From the NCBI GenBank assembly GCA_946122785.1, contig CAMGYJ010000002.1, positions 13,280,839 through 13,344,838 on the forward strand: a stretch of DNA of 64,000 nt. Direction: 5' to 3'. A model generated the notes under the pieces. It did not search any database. It saw nothing but the letters and a program-made list of their open reading frames with translations, and was not told the origin of the DNA. Shown one piece after another: positions 11,432 to 22,430 of this stretch (position 1 is its first letter; every line of letters starts with the position of its first letter). Position numbers and translations under genes: made by a program. The DNA comes from Linum tenue (taxonomy: Eukaryota > Streptophyta > Magnoliopsida > Malpighiales > Linaceae).

Positions 11432-13001
11432 TGTTTTCCGGCGAGAAAACTTGCGTTGAAATGAGATTAATGCACCTTTGACTTCTTTGGGCAACGATTA
11501 CTAAGACACGACTCACTCCTCTCCGAACAATGTTCGAACGAGGGTGTTTGATTGATGGTTTTTGGGAACGAGATCTAAATTAAATTACTTCTACTCATAT
11601 GGAGGTTCGGCGAGAGCTCCAAACTACGAACTACATCTATGGCTACATGATAGAGAAAAGGTAAAGGATAAACTTGACATGTGTGTCAGAGTGTTGGTTT
11701 TAGAACCTCTGTCTCTGTTCACCCCTCCTCTTATTTATAGCCACGGGAGGTAACCGCCATAGAAAACCTCTTGTTGGATAACTGCTACAAAGAACCGCTC
11801 CCCATTCTTCGGTAGAAAACCGCCTCTTGGATAACTCCCAAAAAGAATCGCTCCCTGCTTCCTCGGAGTGGTGGTTACTCCTTCAACCGCCTAGGGGCCT
11901 CTCTTGTAACCTTCGTGGGTCTTGGAGTGTAGCTTTCCTCGCCTAGTCTTGTTCTGAATCTCGCGTCATGCTAGTCTTTTGATAAGCATGTGGTATCTCA
12001 CAAAGGGGGTCGTGGTCTTCTTGCCTCGCGGCCATGGACTTCTTACTCATGTCCATGGCCTTCTTGTCTTACGGCCATGAACTTCTTACTCATGTCCATG
12101 GTCTTCTTGTCTAACGGTCATGGACCTCTTGAGACATATTCACTAGTGATATAATGCTCCATCACCACACCCTTTTTATTTGTGTTCATGGCCCCTCTCA
12201 TGAGGCGGCATGGACCTCTCAATCGTGCACATGGCCCCTCTTGTGACACGGCATGACCTTCTCGATCTCTAGAGGGACATGATCCTCCTCGTTAAAGCTA
12301 CAAGTCCTTTGCCACACTTAGAATATCTTTGTCTTCTTTGAAGTGTGATTCGCGGCCTTGCATCCATAGCCCCTCTCGTGACACGACCATGGATCTCCCA
12401 ATCATGCACATGGCTCTTCTCTTGAGGTGGCATGGCTTTCTCATACTTAGCATTTTTCAATCATACCTAGGGCCTCTTGTCTCACGTCCATGCCCCTTCT
12501 CGTGAGGCGGCAAGTGCTTCTCCTTGAAGTGGCATGTACCTCTTCCAGACTTAGTTTATTTTTCAGTCATTAGGCCTTGGTCATGGGGCGGCATGACCTC
12601 TTCGGGAAGTGGCATGCCCTTCTCGAGACTTAGAATATTTTTGACCGTATCGAGGTCTTCCTTGAGATGGCATGTGCTTCTAAATTCTAGATGGGCATGT
12701 TTTTGTGTCGTTCGGTCTTGGTTATGAGGCGGCATGGCCTCTTCATTCATGGCCATGGACTTCTCATACTTAGAAATTTTCATGCCATCTCATGGCATAG
12801 CATGGCCTCTTACGAAAGGCCCATGTCCCTTATTGAATCATGTCCATGCTCATTAATGAGCTAGTGACTTGGGTTTAAAATCAATATCCATAAGGCCCAA
12901 TTTAAACAACATTAATTGTTATAATGGATGTGGACTTATAAACTCATTGATTATCTTGTAACTCACCAATTTGGTACAAGACAAATTTTATGGTGTAAAC
13001 A
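11432..13001 (-). repeat. LTR of LARD-like element (5' LTR in element sense), full length
   Basis: This is the 1570-bp copy, retaining the roughly 520 bp (about 12303-12821) missing in the partner. The extra segment continues the same low-complexity style, with repeated 'catggcctctt', 'cttagaatat' and 'ggcatg' words. It ends GTGTAAACA at 13001, directly followed by the target-site copy gtata. Confidence 0.85.
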
Positions 13002-13006
13002 GTATA

Positions 13007-13629
13007 ATATATTAACGAGGCAATTAATGTCCACAACAAAGAATTTTGGTTTGGTTAAAGTGTAGGTGGCCAGCTCTACATTCATAGTAATGTGCTTTCT
13101 TGAACAATCGATATGATGACGAAGGTAAACAGTAAATATAGCTTGCGTATATAGGTTAGTAGTATTAATTCATTCCTATGTTAATATATAGTTTCAAATC
13201 TTTGGTTCTCATTTATACATAGGGCAATTGAGTGTTAATATTCATTAAAAAAAGATATTGGGAGTGTTAATTCGCTTGTGTGACGCGCCCTAAATCATAT
13301 TGATTTAACAATTATTCAGGAGAGAGGACTCTAGAAAGATTGGCTACCTTCTTATGATTTTTGTCCAATACTCTTAATTCTCCGATGGTGATGGGTAAAG
13401 GGGCCTAACAATTAGGTATATGGTTCATCATTATTATATATAATTATTCACGATTCTTACAATTCATTTGTACATTAGGACTACAGTTCACGGAATATTA
13501 ACACTACGAATTTTTTAATATTAATTGTATGGTTAACAGACGAGATGGTCGACTGTCAAACGGAATATTTCTTTTATAAGGGCGATTTGAATTGAAACAA
13601 AAGAGCCAGAAAGATATTGATTGTATGGT
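13007..13629. other. AT-rich spacer, nothing recognisable
   Basis: About 620 bp without gene signatures. It ends in ttaac (13630-13634), the target site of the Copia element that follows. Confidence 0.6.
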
Positions 13630-13634
13630 TTAAC

Positions 13635-13912
13635 TGTTAACGTATCTAAACAAATCAAAAGCTTAACGAGATGAACACACGGATTTAACGTGGTATCCCT
13701 GGAATGCCAGGACTAATCCACGGGAGAAGCAAGCTCTCCAAGGTGAAATCGTACTATGTTTGCTCAATCTTTTGCGGTGGGATACAAGATGAACAAATAT
13801 AAGTCAGAAACCCTAGCATGCCTATGTTTGCATGGTTCGGGTTGCATGGGCTTGGGCCAATCATCAATCATAAATCTCCGTGGCCCAAGACACGTCCCAT
13901 ACTCCGCTAACA
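13635..13912 (-). repeat. Copia LTR (3' in element sense)
   Basis: 278-bp terminal repeat. It contains the ATTTAACGTGG ... TAATCCACGG stem-loop at 13683-13723 that recurs in two other LTR families in this window. The last codon and the stop codon of pol (TGT TAG) lie in its first six bases. Confidence 0.95.
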
Positions 13913-16900
13913 GCCTCCCCCAAATTGATGCCGGGAACGAAGCATCAATTTGCTTGAGAGGTACCAATGTCGACTACTGGTAAACGGTTTAGTAAATATA
14001 TCCGCAATCTGCTCTTCTGTTTTGAGATACAGAAGCCGAATCGAACCCTCGCGCACCAAATCACGAACGTAGTGGACATGAAGCTCGATGTGCTTCGTGC
14101 GATCATGGAGAACCGGATTAATCGCAATCTGAATGGCACTAGTGTTATCCACGAAAACAACAAGAGGCACTGCACATGATACGCCAAGATCTCCCAATAA
14201 ACGATGTAGCCAGACAAGCTCCGAACAGACATCTGACATAGCCCTGTACTCCGCCTCCGTAGAAGACTTGGATACCTTATCCTGTTTCTTACACCGCCAT
14301 GAAATGAAGGAACCAGCAAACTAAACACACCAACCCGTAGTGGACCGACGTGTATCAACACATCCTGCAAAATCAGAATCGGAAAAGGCACGCAGATCAA
14401 GAGAACTTGTGGATAGGAAGAACATACCAACATCCTGTGTGCCCTTCAGGTAACGGAGAATCCTGTGTGCCGCAGCCAAATGATCCCGGTGAGGTGCCGC
14501 CATAAACTGGCTAACCATCTGAACTGCATTGGAAATGTCAGGTCGCGTGGCAGCTAAGTAAATGAGACTTCCCACCAAGCTACGATAACGTGAGCCTTCA
14601 CCATCTGGTAAAGGGTTGCCGGAATCACGTCGGAGCTTCAAATTCAATTCCATCGGTGTACTGACCGGTTGACAATCATCAAACTTATGTTCACTCAATA
14701 AGTCCCAAATGTACTTCCGTTGCCCAATGTGAATACCCTGGTCATTCCTACTGATCTCGAGCCCAAGAAAATATGACAAGTCACCCAAATCTTTCAATCG
14801 AAACGCCTCGTGAAGGCCGCTTTTAAGTGCATCAATCCCATGAGTGTCATCACCTGTGACCACCATGTCATCAACGTAGAGGAGTAGAACAACAATACCT
14901 GCCGCAGTGGTTTGAGTAAAGAGAGATGGATCGCTCAAACTTTGCCGCATACCCAGCTTCTGAACAGTAGTCTGAAATTTCTCAAACCACGCCCGCGGTG
15001 CCTGCTTAAGGCCATACAACGACCGATGAAGTAGACAAACCTGGCCTGGTGAACCAACGTTGTATCCCGGAGGCTTTTCTAAATAGACGACCTCCTTTAA
15101 ATCACCATGCAAAAACGCGTTCTTGACGTCAAGCTGGTACAACGGCCAGCGACGAACAGATGCCACCGCCAGGAGAGTACGTACCGTAGCCATTTTAGCC
15201 ACCGGAGCAAACTTTTCGTCAAAGCGATCCCTTGTTCTTGGGAGTAACCCTGCGCTATAATTCGGGCCCGATGACGTTCAATTTCCCCTTCCGGAGTCAT
15301 TTTCAGAGCTTACAACCACCGACAACCTATAACAGGCACCTCAGGAGGTGGCCGATCCACCACCGTCCACGTCTTATTTGCATGTACAGCATCGATCTCC
15401 GTTTGCATGGCCGCCTCCCACAATGGATTACCCTGCGCCTGCTTATAACTCGTAGGGACTACAAACTCATCAACCCCGTAGGCAAAATAATCATTGAATT
15501 GAGGTGGTGGCTGACCTCTAGTAACCCGAAGAGATCGTCGCGGGTTGTCCGGAGGTGGGGACGGCGGCAGGGACCCATCATCCGCAGCCGACGCAGCAGA
15601 GGTAGCGGGCGAGGAGTGCGGCGTCGTGGCATGAGACGTCGAGGAGCTCGATGTGGCAGGCGAGTCCGAGTGCAAGCTTGAGGAACTTTCGTGACCAGTT
15701 GCGTCCGGAGTGGGAGGCATGTTCGGCAGAGGAGAGGGAGGATCTTCAGGGGGCAGCAAACCATCCTCATTCCCAGTATCATCATCATCATCAAAACTAG
15801 GCAACGTGGACAAGGGATGGAACAAATGATTTTCGGACTCAGAAGGAAAGAACTTAAAATTCTCAAAGAATACCACAGTAGCTGCAATACGCACACGTTG
15901 TAACGCAGGGTCATAACAAATATACCCTTTATGAATGTCGCTATACCCAAGGAACGCACACCGGGCTGTTTTAGGGGTTAGCTTAGTGCGTTCCTTTCGT
16001 GGCATGAGAACAAAACACAAACACCCAAATACCCGGAGACGTGAATAGTCAGGATGACGAGAGTATAAAGCAAAGAACGGGCTGACATTTTTAAGAACAG
16101 GGGTGATCTGATAGTTTATGAGACGGACAGCCGTAGCTACAGCTTCAGGCCAGAAACGAGAAGGGACCTGCGACTCAATGAGGAGAGCACAAGTTAGGTC
16201 AAGCACATGTCTATTCTTACGCTCAACTAAACCATTCTGTTGTGACACTCCGGGACAAGATTTCTGACACAAAATACCAAGAGAGCGATACACAGCCAGC
16301 AACGGATTCGAGCTAAACTCACCCCCCGGATCAGATCGAAGGATTTTATCAGGTTTATTGAACTGGGTTTGCACCATTTTCAAAAACTCCTCGGCAACAG
16401 CTTTAAGATCGGATTTAAGTCGGAGAAAGTAAACCCATGTGAACCTGGTGGCATGGTCAATAAATAACGCAAAGTATCTAAACCCATGTCGAGAAAGCAC
16501 AGAGGATGGTCCCCATAGATCACAGTGTACAATATGAAATGGGTCAGAAATCTCCGTGGACTAGAAGGGAATGAAATACTGATGGTTTTAGCCTCAACGC
16601 AACTGGTGCAATTATGTTTAGACAACGTAGAAATATTGTGCTTGCCTAACAAAGACTGACGAAACATTTGTAACAAACGACCAGAGTTAGGGTGACCCAA
16701 ACGCGAATGCCACAAATCCCAAACATTATTCGACTCACTAGGAAGACTGGAAAAACTAGACACCAAAGGACTATTGACATTCCTACTAGGATCGGAGATA
16801 GGATAGGACGATGATGATGATGTACTGATGAGCTCTTCCAATTGAAATAACCGCCCCTGCTTACTCCCTCTGCCGATTTGCCTCCCCGTCTTCAGGTCCT

Positions 16901-18254
16901 GCACAACACAGCCAGTCGGTGCGAACGTAACCGAACAACCACTATCAGTAAGTTGGCCAATATATACGAGATTAGGCACTAATCTGGGAACATGCAATGT
17001 ATTAGGTAAATCAATCCTAGGTTGTTTTACACGTCCCATTCCCTGAACCTCCAAATGCTCACCATTAGCTACCCGTAAGTTCACATGACGCACAGGTTGA
17101 ATACTAGTAAGAACATCCGAATTTTGCGTCATATGGTTATAACAAGCTGAATCCAGTAGCCAAGGTGAGGGTTTCTTACCTGTAACCTGCATAGCAGCAA
17201 ATGCAGAGTTAATAGCAGTAGGCAAAGATTTTTGTAGAGCCGCATTCACCAATTCTTCGATCTTAGCAGCTGAAAACCCAGCTCCACTCCCTTCGGCCAG
17301 CTGCGCGGAATAAGCAGGGCGATCGGTGCGGTGAGATTCTGATCGCGGCTGCTCCTGGGTGCTGTCCGACATCTCAGCATGCTTCCCATGATGTTTGACA
17401 AAAAGTCGACAGTCGAGGATGATATGCCCGCCCTTTTTACAGTACACGCACAGGTTACGTTTGCGGCAATACTTTTGAAGGTGGCCTTTCTCCTTGCAAT
17501 GGTGGCAGTGCAATTCCGCAATCGGGATTCGACGATGGAATTGCGGGCGGCCCACGGCGAAGGCGGCATCGTGTCCTGCGGCAGCAACAAGAGGCGACTC
17601 ACTATCGCCGGGGCGGAGGTCCAACTTGGCCTGTGTTCTCAGGCGGGTCTCTTCCCTTATTAAATCACCAACAACACCATCCATTGATAGTGCTCCACGA
17701 TGAATAATGGCCGATCTGATAGGCTCGAACTCTGGCCTTAGCCGCATCAGAAAATGAAGAAGGCGAGCATGCTTGCGTTCCTCAATCAAGACAGCTGAAG
17801 TGGCGGCAGGTCGTAGCGACAAGGTGAGTAAATCTTCTTCTGTCCACAATTCTTGGGCGGCAGTGAGGTAAGATGTAATATAACGGTCTCCTTGTTCCAA
17901 CTTGTCTAAAGCAATCTGGACCTCAAATTGCCTTGCGGCACTAGCAGTCGAATATGTAGCAGCCAATTGTTTCCACATATCTTGTCCAGTTTTATGCATA
18001 CGTAGACTCGAACAAATATTCGGATCAACCGAGTCCAGGATCCACGATCTTACCCGAGCATCATTCATATTCCAGCGTGCGATCTGCTCGGTAGTGGCCG
18101 TGGAGTCTGGCTTCGGATCTGTTCCATCCAGGACCCCGGCGAGTCCCTTCCCTTCAACACGAACACGGAATTGAAATTCCCACAGCATATAATTCTTTGG
18201 ATTGAGCCGAATTGACAATCTCTCAAAATCAGGCGCCGAAAGCTCTGATACCAT
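13907..18254 (-). pseudogene. Copia gag-pol polyprotein, disrupted
   Basis: Order on the minus strand. Gag (LNPKNYMLWEFQ) runs from an ATG formed by the last LTR base plus TG of the primer site. Two zinc knuckles follow near 17400-17490 (CHHCKEKGHLQKYC and CVYCKKGGHIILDC). Protease is near 17140 with LLDSACYNHM (DSA in place of DSG). Next are the integrase zinc region (HSRLGHPN, 16710) and integrase core with RSDPGGEF and ERKNRHVL. Reverse transcriptase follows, with QLDVKNAFLHGDL and LLYVDDMVV, then RNase H to the stop inside the LTR. Breaks are a frameshift near 16500-16530 at the start of the integrase core, a TAA near 15310, a frameshift near 15215 before the RT, and a TAG at 14321-14323 in RNase H. 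All catalytic motifs remain readable, so decay is recent. Confidence 0.9.
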
Positions 18255-18531
18255 GTTAACGTATCTAAACAAATCAAAAGCTTAACGAGATGAACACACG
18301 GATTTAACGTGGTATCCCTGGAATGCCAGGACTAATCCACGGGAGAAGCAAGCTCTCCAAGGTGAAATCGTACTATGTTTGCTCAATCGTTTGCGGTTGG
18401 ATACAAGATGAATAAATACAAGTCAGAAACCCTAGCATGCCTACGTTTGCATGGTTCGGGTTGCATGGGCTTGGGCCAATCATCAATCATAAATCTCCGT
18501 GGCCCAAGACACGTCCCATACTCCGCTAACA
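18254..18531 (-). repeat. Copia LTR (5' in element sense)
   Basis: 278-bp partner of the LTR at 13635, followed by target-site copy ttaac. Confidence 0.95.
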
Positions 18532-18536
18532 TTAAC

Positions 18537-19293
18537 AAGCAAATAAGGTGAGTCAAATTAATATGCAAGATGGAAAAAGAATGATCAGTCACTTGAAGAG
18601 ATAAGATTCCCAGGGTTTAACGAGCAAACCATGAACAAAATTACTAAACTACTAGCAGTACTCTAAATTATAATAAAGTTTGCCAAATAATTATTTATCC
18701 GTTCTGTATAAGTCTCAGGTCACATTAATATAGAACCAGCTGACTGGAATCTCCTCAAATCATGTTTCTAATTCTCTTGATCTATAATGTATAAAACATA
18801 CAGATATCCGATTAATCTGGCATGAGATGACCGGGGATCATATTAATTTGCAGACCCGATTTTCTTCTTCTATAAACGCATGCAACTGCCATCCAGCAAG
18901 TCTGATTTAGGGTCCTTTATTCTTGATCCAAATAGTTACAAATTGACAGAGCTGTAGGAGCTCGTCAACCCGCGGCTCGATCCGTTTTTACCCTGACCCG
19001 ATGAGAAAAACGTGTCGCACGCATCCGTCGGGTTGATCGTTACAAGGCATCGGATTAGAGGTTAAATTGTGTCATTTTTTTTCTTTGGTTTGCGAAATGC
19101 GCCTATTTTCCGATTTTTTTTCCGCCTAACTCAATCTTTGGAATACTAAATTGAACGTTTGAATATTGATGTTATATAAGTTTGTGAATTTTCACTATAT
19201 GTTGGATCTAAGTATGACATGTTATTTTCGTGTAATATTATATATTATAACTCATATGTTAGATGAGATTTGATATAATTTATCAGGATAATG
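18537..19293. other. Intergenic spacer, no gene seen
   Basis: AT-rich sequence with a few short GC-rich words (cccgcggctcgatccg near 18970) but no reading frame or element ends that I can define. Confidence 0.5.
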
Positions 19294-19466
19294 GTCCATG
19301 AAACTGTACCGTACCGGCGGTTCAACCACGAAATACCAGTATCGGAGGCTAAACCGGTAGGCGATATTTAACGGTCTAACGGTTGAACTACGGTTAACCA
19401 CGGTTTTATCATAAAATATCATACCGCTGAATTTTCCAGTACGATATCCGGTACGGTTTTATGGAC
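19294..19466. mobile_element. Small inverted-repeat element (MITE candidate), 173 bp
   Basis: The ends are imperfect inverted repeats: GTCCATGAAACTGTACCG on the left, and the reverse complement GTCCATAAAACCGTACCG on the right (16 of 18 identical). The body carries further CGGT/ACCG words in both orientations, so the whole could fold back. I found no convincing target-site duplication, which limits the superfamily call. A diverged relative with similar 'cgtaccgta..cggt' words is visible near 33455-33530. Confidence 0.4.
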
Positions 19467-20152
19467 GTACAATATAATGACTCTTTCCATATTTCCGGGC
19501 TAACCGGACTAAAACAGGTGACTTATTAACCCTTGACCCACTAGTTCGACTGGGTCCGAATCAACCCGCTGTTGCCAACATTGGCTGTATCCCTCTGACC
19601 AGCTACTCCATCTGCCCAGCCCCCATAGTTACAACAATTGATTGACGGCGTAAAAGGCTCCCTCCCGTATTCTTCCTTACTGCCCAATTAGACTCGTGCT
19701 CTCATGATGAACTCGTCAACCGGTCCGACCACAATTGACTTTCGGTTTCATTTATTCAATTTTCTACTGACTCACCATTTTCATAATGATCCCTCGCTAA
19801 CTCACAACAGTTAGGAAATTAACACACGTTGAAATTTTCTTCAAGAAAACGCACACTTTAAATTAAACATCGAAATTAATTGATTAATTAATCAATTAAG
19901 GTTTTCATCGATCGTTACATCCTTTCCCATGGGTGGACTAGCTGTGTTGCATGAATGTTGGTCGGGTCAATCGGGCGGGTTGACTACTGTACAGAGTTGT
20001 GGATGAATCCGTCAGACACACAATGGTCTATGGGGCTCCAGTTTCAGCGAAAGAGACACCGGCCGGCCCAGTAATTCGTCCACGCCCGGCCCACCGTTGA
20101 CGAGGCCGCGCGGATTGCAGGAATTGTCGGCTTCTCTTCTCTCAAGCCCTTG

Positions 20153-20704
20153 AAGGGATGGCAAAAATATCCGTAACCGTGGATATCCGCCCGAATCCGG
20201 CCTAGTCGGGTAGGGTAAAACCCGAACTCGAAGGATATTTAGTGGGGACGGGTAAAACCCGAACCCGAATATTGCGGGTAATGGGTGGGCATGGATTTCT
20301 CACTATCCGACCCGAACCCGCCCGATTATACACATGCATATGTATTTTGTCTAGAAATAATCATTATTTTTCTCTAACATATTTTATATTTAGCATATAA
20401 ATATAACACTTTCATGAAATTGTGTTGTTTTAGTTAATTTTCTTCATTCTAGTGAATTCTTGTCTTACTTTTTCTCTTACTTAATATAAGAAAACGTGTG
20501 AATGTTAACATATTGATTGGAGTTATGAAGAGAAATTAATATCCATGGATAACCGTGGATACCTGAAACCCGAACGGGTATGGGCATGGTTTTGATTTTC
20601 TACCCGTTTCACATGTGGGTATGGGTGTGGGTAAAACCCGAAGTACTTTGGGTAGGGTAACGGATATGCACTATCCGCCCCCGACCCGACCCATTGCCAT
20701 CCCT
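20153..20704. mobile_element. hAT-like MITE, about 550 bp
   Basis: The ends AGGGATGGCA and TGCCATCCCT are inverted repeats of the type I know from plant hAT-derived MITEs. The flanks agcccttg (20145-20152) and agcccttc (20705-20712) match at 7 of 8 positions, the expected 8-bp duplication for hAT. Near both ends the body is full of 'aacccgaa' and 'gggta' words in opposite orientation. There is no coding capacity. Confidence 0.6.
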
Positions 20705-20712
20705 AGCCCTTC

Positions 20713-21137
20713 CAGTTTCGACTCATGACTTGGAAATGGACTTGTATGGTAAACACTAAACACAATCGTAGTTCCCTTTGGACCAAAATAGTGAAGAATG
20801 GAACAAAAAAATTTAAAAGTATAATAGCTCAAAACACTTTGCACTATACATCTAGACTGTTTTTACTATTCATAAAGACTCAAATTTTCTATTCACTGAG
20901 TTCTTATTGGTTGTTGAGTTGTGGTGGGTCCTTTGTGTCCTTTTACCGTCGTATGAAGCACGTTGGGTGAAAAATCACTTTGGTAACAGGGATGCATTTG
21001 CGCGGCAGATGATTTTTGGGTGCTGGAGGGTTGCTGATGGATGCTCTGATGAGTGGTGATGGGGATTTCAGTCACCATTTTGTCCCATCGATGACTTTTA
21101 GTGGGAGATGGGATTTCAGTCAGCCTTTTCACCTTGC

Positions 21138-21169
<32 letters not shown>

Positions 21170-22430
21170 ACGTGTTAGCAAAGAGGGAGGTCTGATCATG
21201 ATTGCTTTGGCTGCAGAGATGGGTGGGAAGAGGACTGAGGGTTGGTCGAGTAGCGCTGAAATGGTTTCAGACTCTGACAGGGGAATTTGATGGAGACTGA
21301 ATGCATCCAATTTTTTATTTTGATTTTCCTTTTTGTCTCTTCGATTTCTGAGGCGTTCTTGGGAGTGGTGCTGGAGAGAGGGTCAGAGGGAGGGAAGTGG
21401 GAGAAATAATGAAATTATTTGGGTTTACGGCAAGTTAGAGGCCACGTATTAATTTCTTTTATTTTGGAGAATGTTTGATTTTTCTTGCTTTTTGATTTCT
21501 TTTTTGGGATGATGAGAGGTAATCAATTGTTCTTGATGACCTCTCTGTATTTTTTTCATTCCCGTCAATTTGTTTGAGTCGGTTCATTTGCTCTTTTTCC
21601 TCTTTCTCTCTCGCTCCTTCAGTTCTTCTATAGTCGGATTCAATTCCAGCATCTCTGTTTGGGAGATAAGCGAATCTCGAGCGATCAGCTGGCCGATTTG
21701 GGAGGGTGAGGGAGAGGATTCGAAGAATCCCCAGATTCACAGGTTCTATTCCGGTTTCTTCCTTCTCTCTGCCGTTCGTGATTTTTGTTGTCTTTTTTTT
21801 CGGTTCGTTCATAGTGAGGGTTTAATTTTATTACTTCTCAGCAGAGATTTCGCACTATGGCAATTGGAGATGGATGGATATCACTTTGCTACAACCAGTT
21901 CATTGATGGGCGACGAAAATAGTAGCTATACGGAGATGGGGATCGCACAGTAAGGCAGGAAAGCCTCGGAACAGAGAGCCCCATGTGAGCTTTCTTGCGT
22001 TCTCTTCTTTGTTTTCTGTGGAGCAAATCAGTTATTAACGCTAAGTGAGCATTTTTTTTTGTGCGATACAACCTCATTCTCTTATCTCTGCTCTGTTGCG
22101 TGCTCGCACAGATCTAGGAACTCAAACTGTCGAGCTCCTCAGCGGATACTACTGTTTATATGAGAATCTCTTTATTCCGTTGATGGTATATTATGGTGTG
22201 CTTTTGGGTTTTGATTGTGCTCAATTTTTCCATCGCTAGATCTCTAATATATGTCTCATTTTCCTCTCTTGATCTCTTTGTGAGCAGCAGATGCACTCAG
22301 AGAAGCTAGAAGATGCGACCTGCTAATCGCTTTTTGTTTATATGGTGATTGGTAATCGTGGAATCAGAATAGTAAGCTCTTAGTCCTTGCTTTTCTTCCT
22401 TTATTTGATTTTTTTGTCATGAATTGGATT
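20713..22430. other. Unassigned transcribed-looking region with GA microsatellite
   Basis: This region is less AT-rich than the spacers and has pyrimidine- and GA-rich stretches typical of plant 5' leaders and introns, including a (GA)n run at about 21140-21170. Short frames are present (for example 21570-21953, 127 codons) but none shows a family signature. It may be the left half of a gene or captured gene fragment whose other half lies at 28200-28930, split by the retroelement insertion between them. I could not identify a product. Confidence 0.3.

Larger units (their letters stand above)
8001..13001 (-). mobile_element. Large non-autonomous LTR retrotransposon (LARD-like), complete with LTRs and TSD
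   Basis: Two long direct repeats (8001-9050 and 11432-13001) both start TGTTTTCCGG and end GTGTAAACA on the plus strand. They are flanked by the same five bases, gtata (7996-8000 and 13002-13006), so this is one complete insertion. On the minus strand the purine tract next to the first repeat (rc of aaatgcccccc, 9050-9060) is the polypurine tract, and rc of the stretch at 11407-11431 (TTGGCACACCTGGTGGGACC) lies at the primer-binding position. I see no gag zinc knuckle, protease, RT, RNase H or integrase. The interior (2.38 kb) is dominated by one orphan ORF. It therefore needs an autonomous helper, which is not present in this window. LTRs are about 5 percent diverged by eye. Confidence 0.85.
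13635..18531 (-). mobile_element. Ty1/Copia retrotransposon, complete with LTRs, TSD and PBS
   Basis: The LTRs at 13635-13912 and 18254-18531 are each 278 bp (TGTTAACG ... CTAACA), and ttaac (13630-13634, 18532-18536) flanks both. The sequence at 18242-18253 reads GCTCTGATACCA, the reverse complement of the initiator tRNA-Met primer site, so the element lies on the minus strand. A G-rich polypurine tract precedes the LTR at 13913-13925 (minus sense). By eye the LTRs differ at 5 of 278 positions, indicating recent insertion. Size (4.9 kb) and LTR length resemble the Ale-type Copia group, an inference from size only. Confidence 0.95.
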
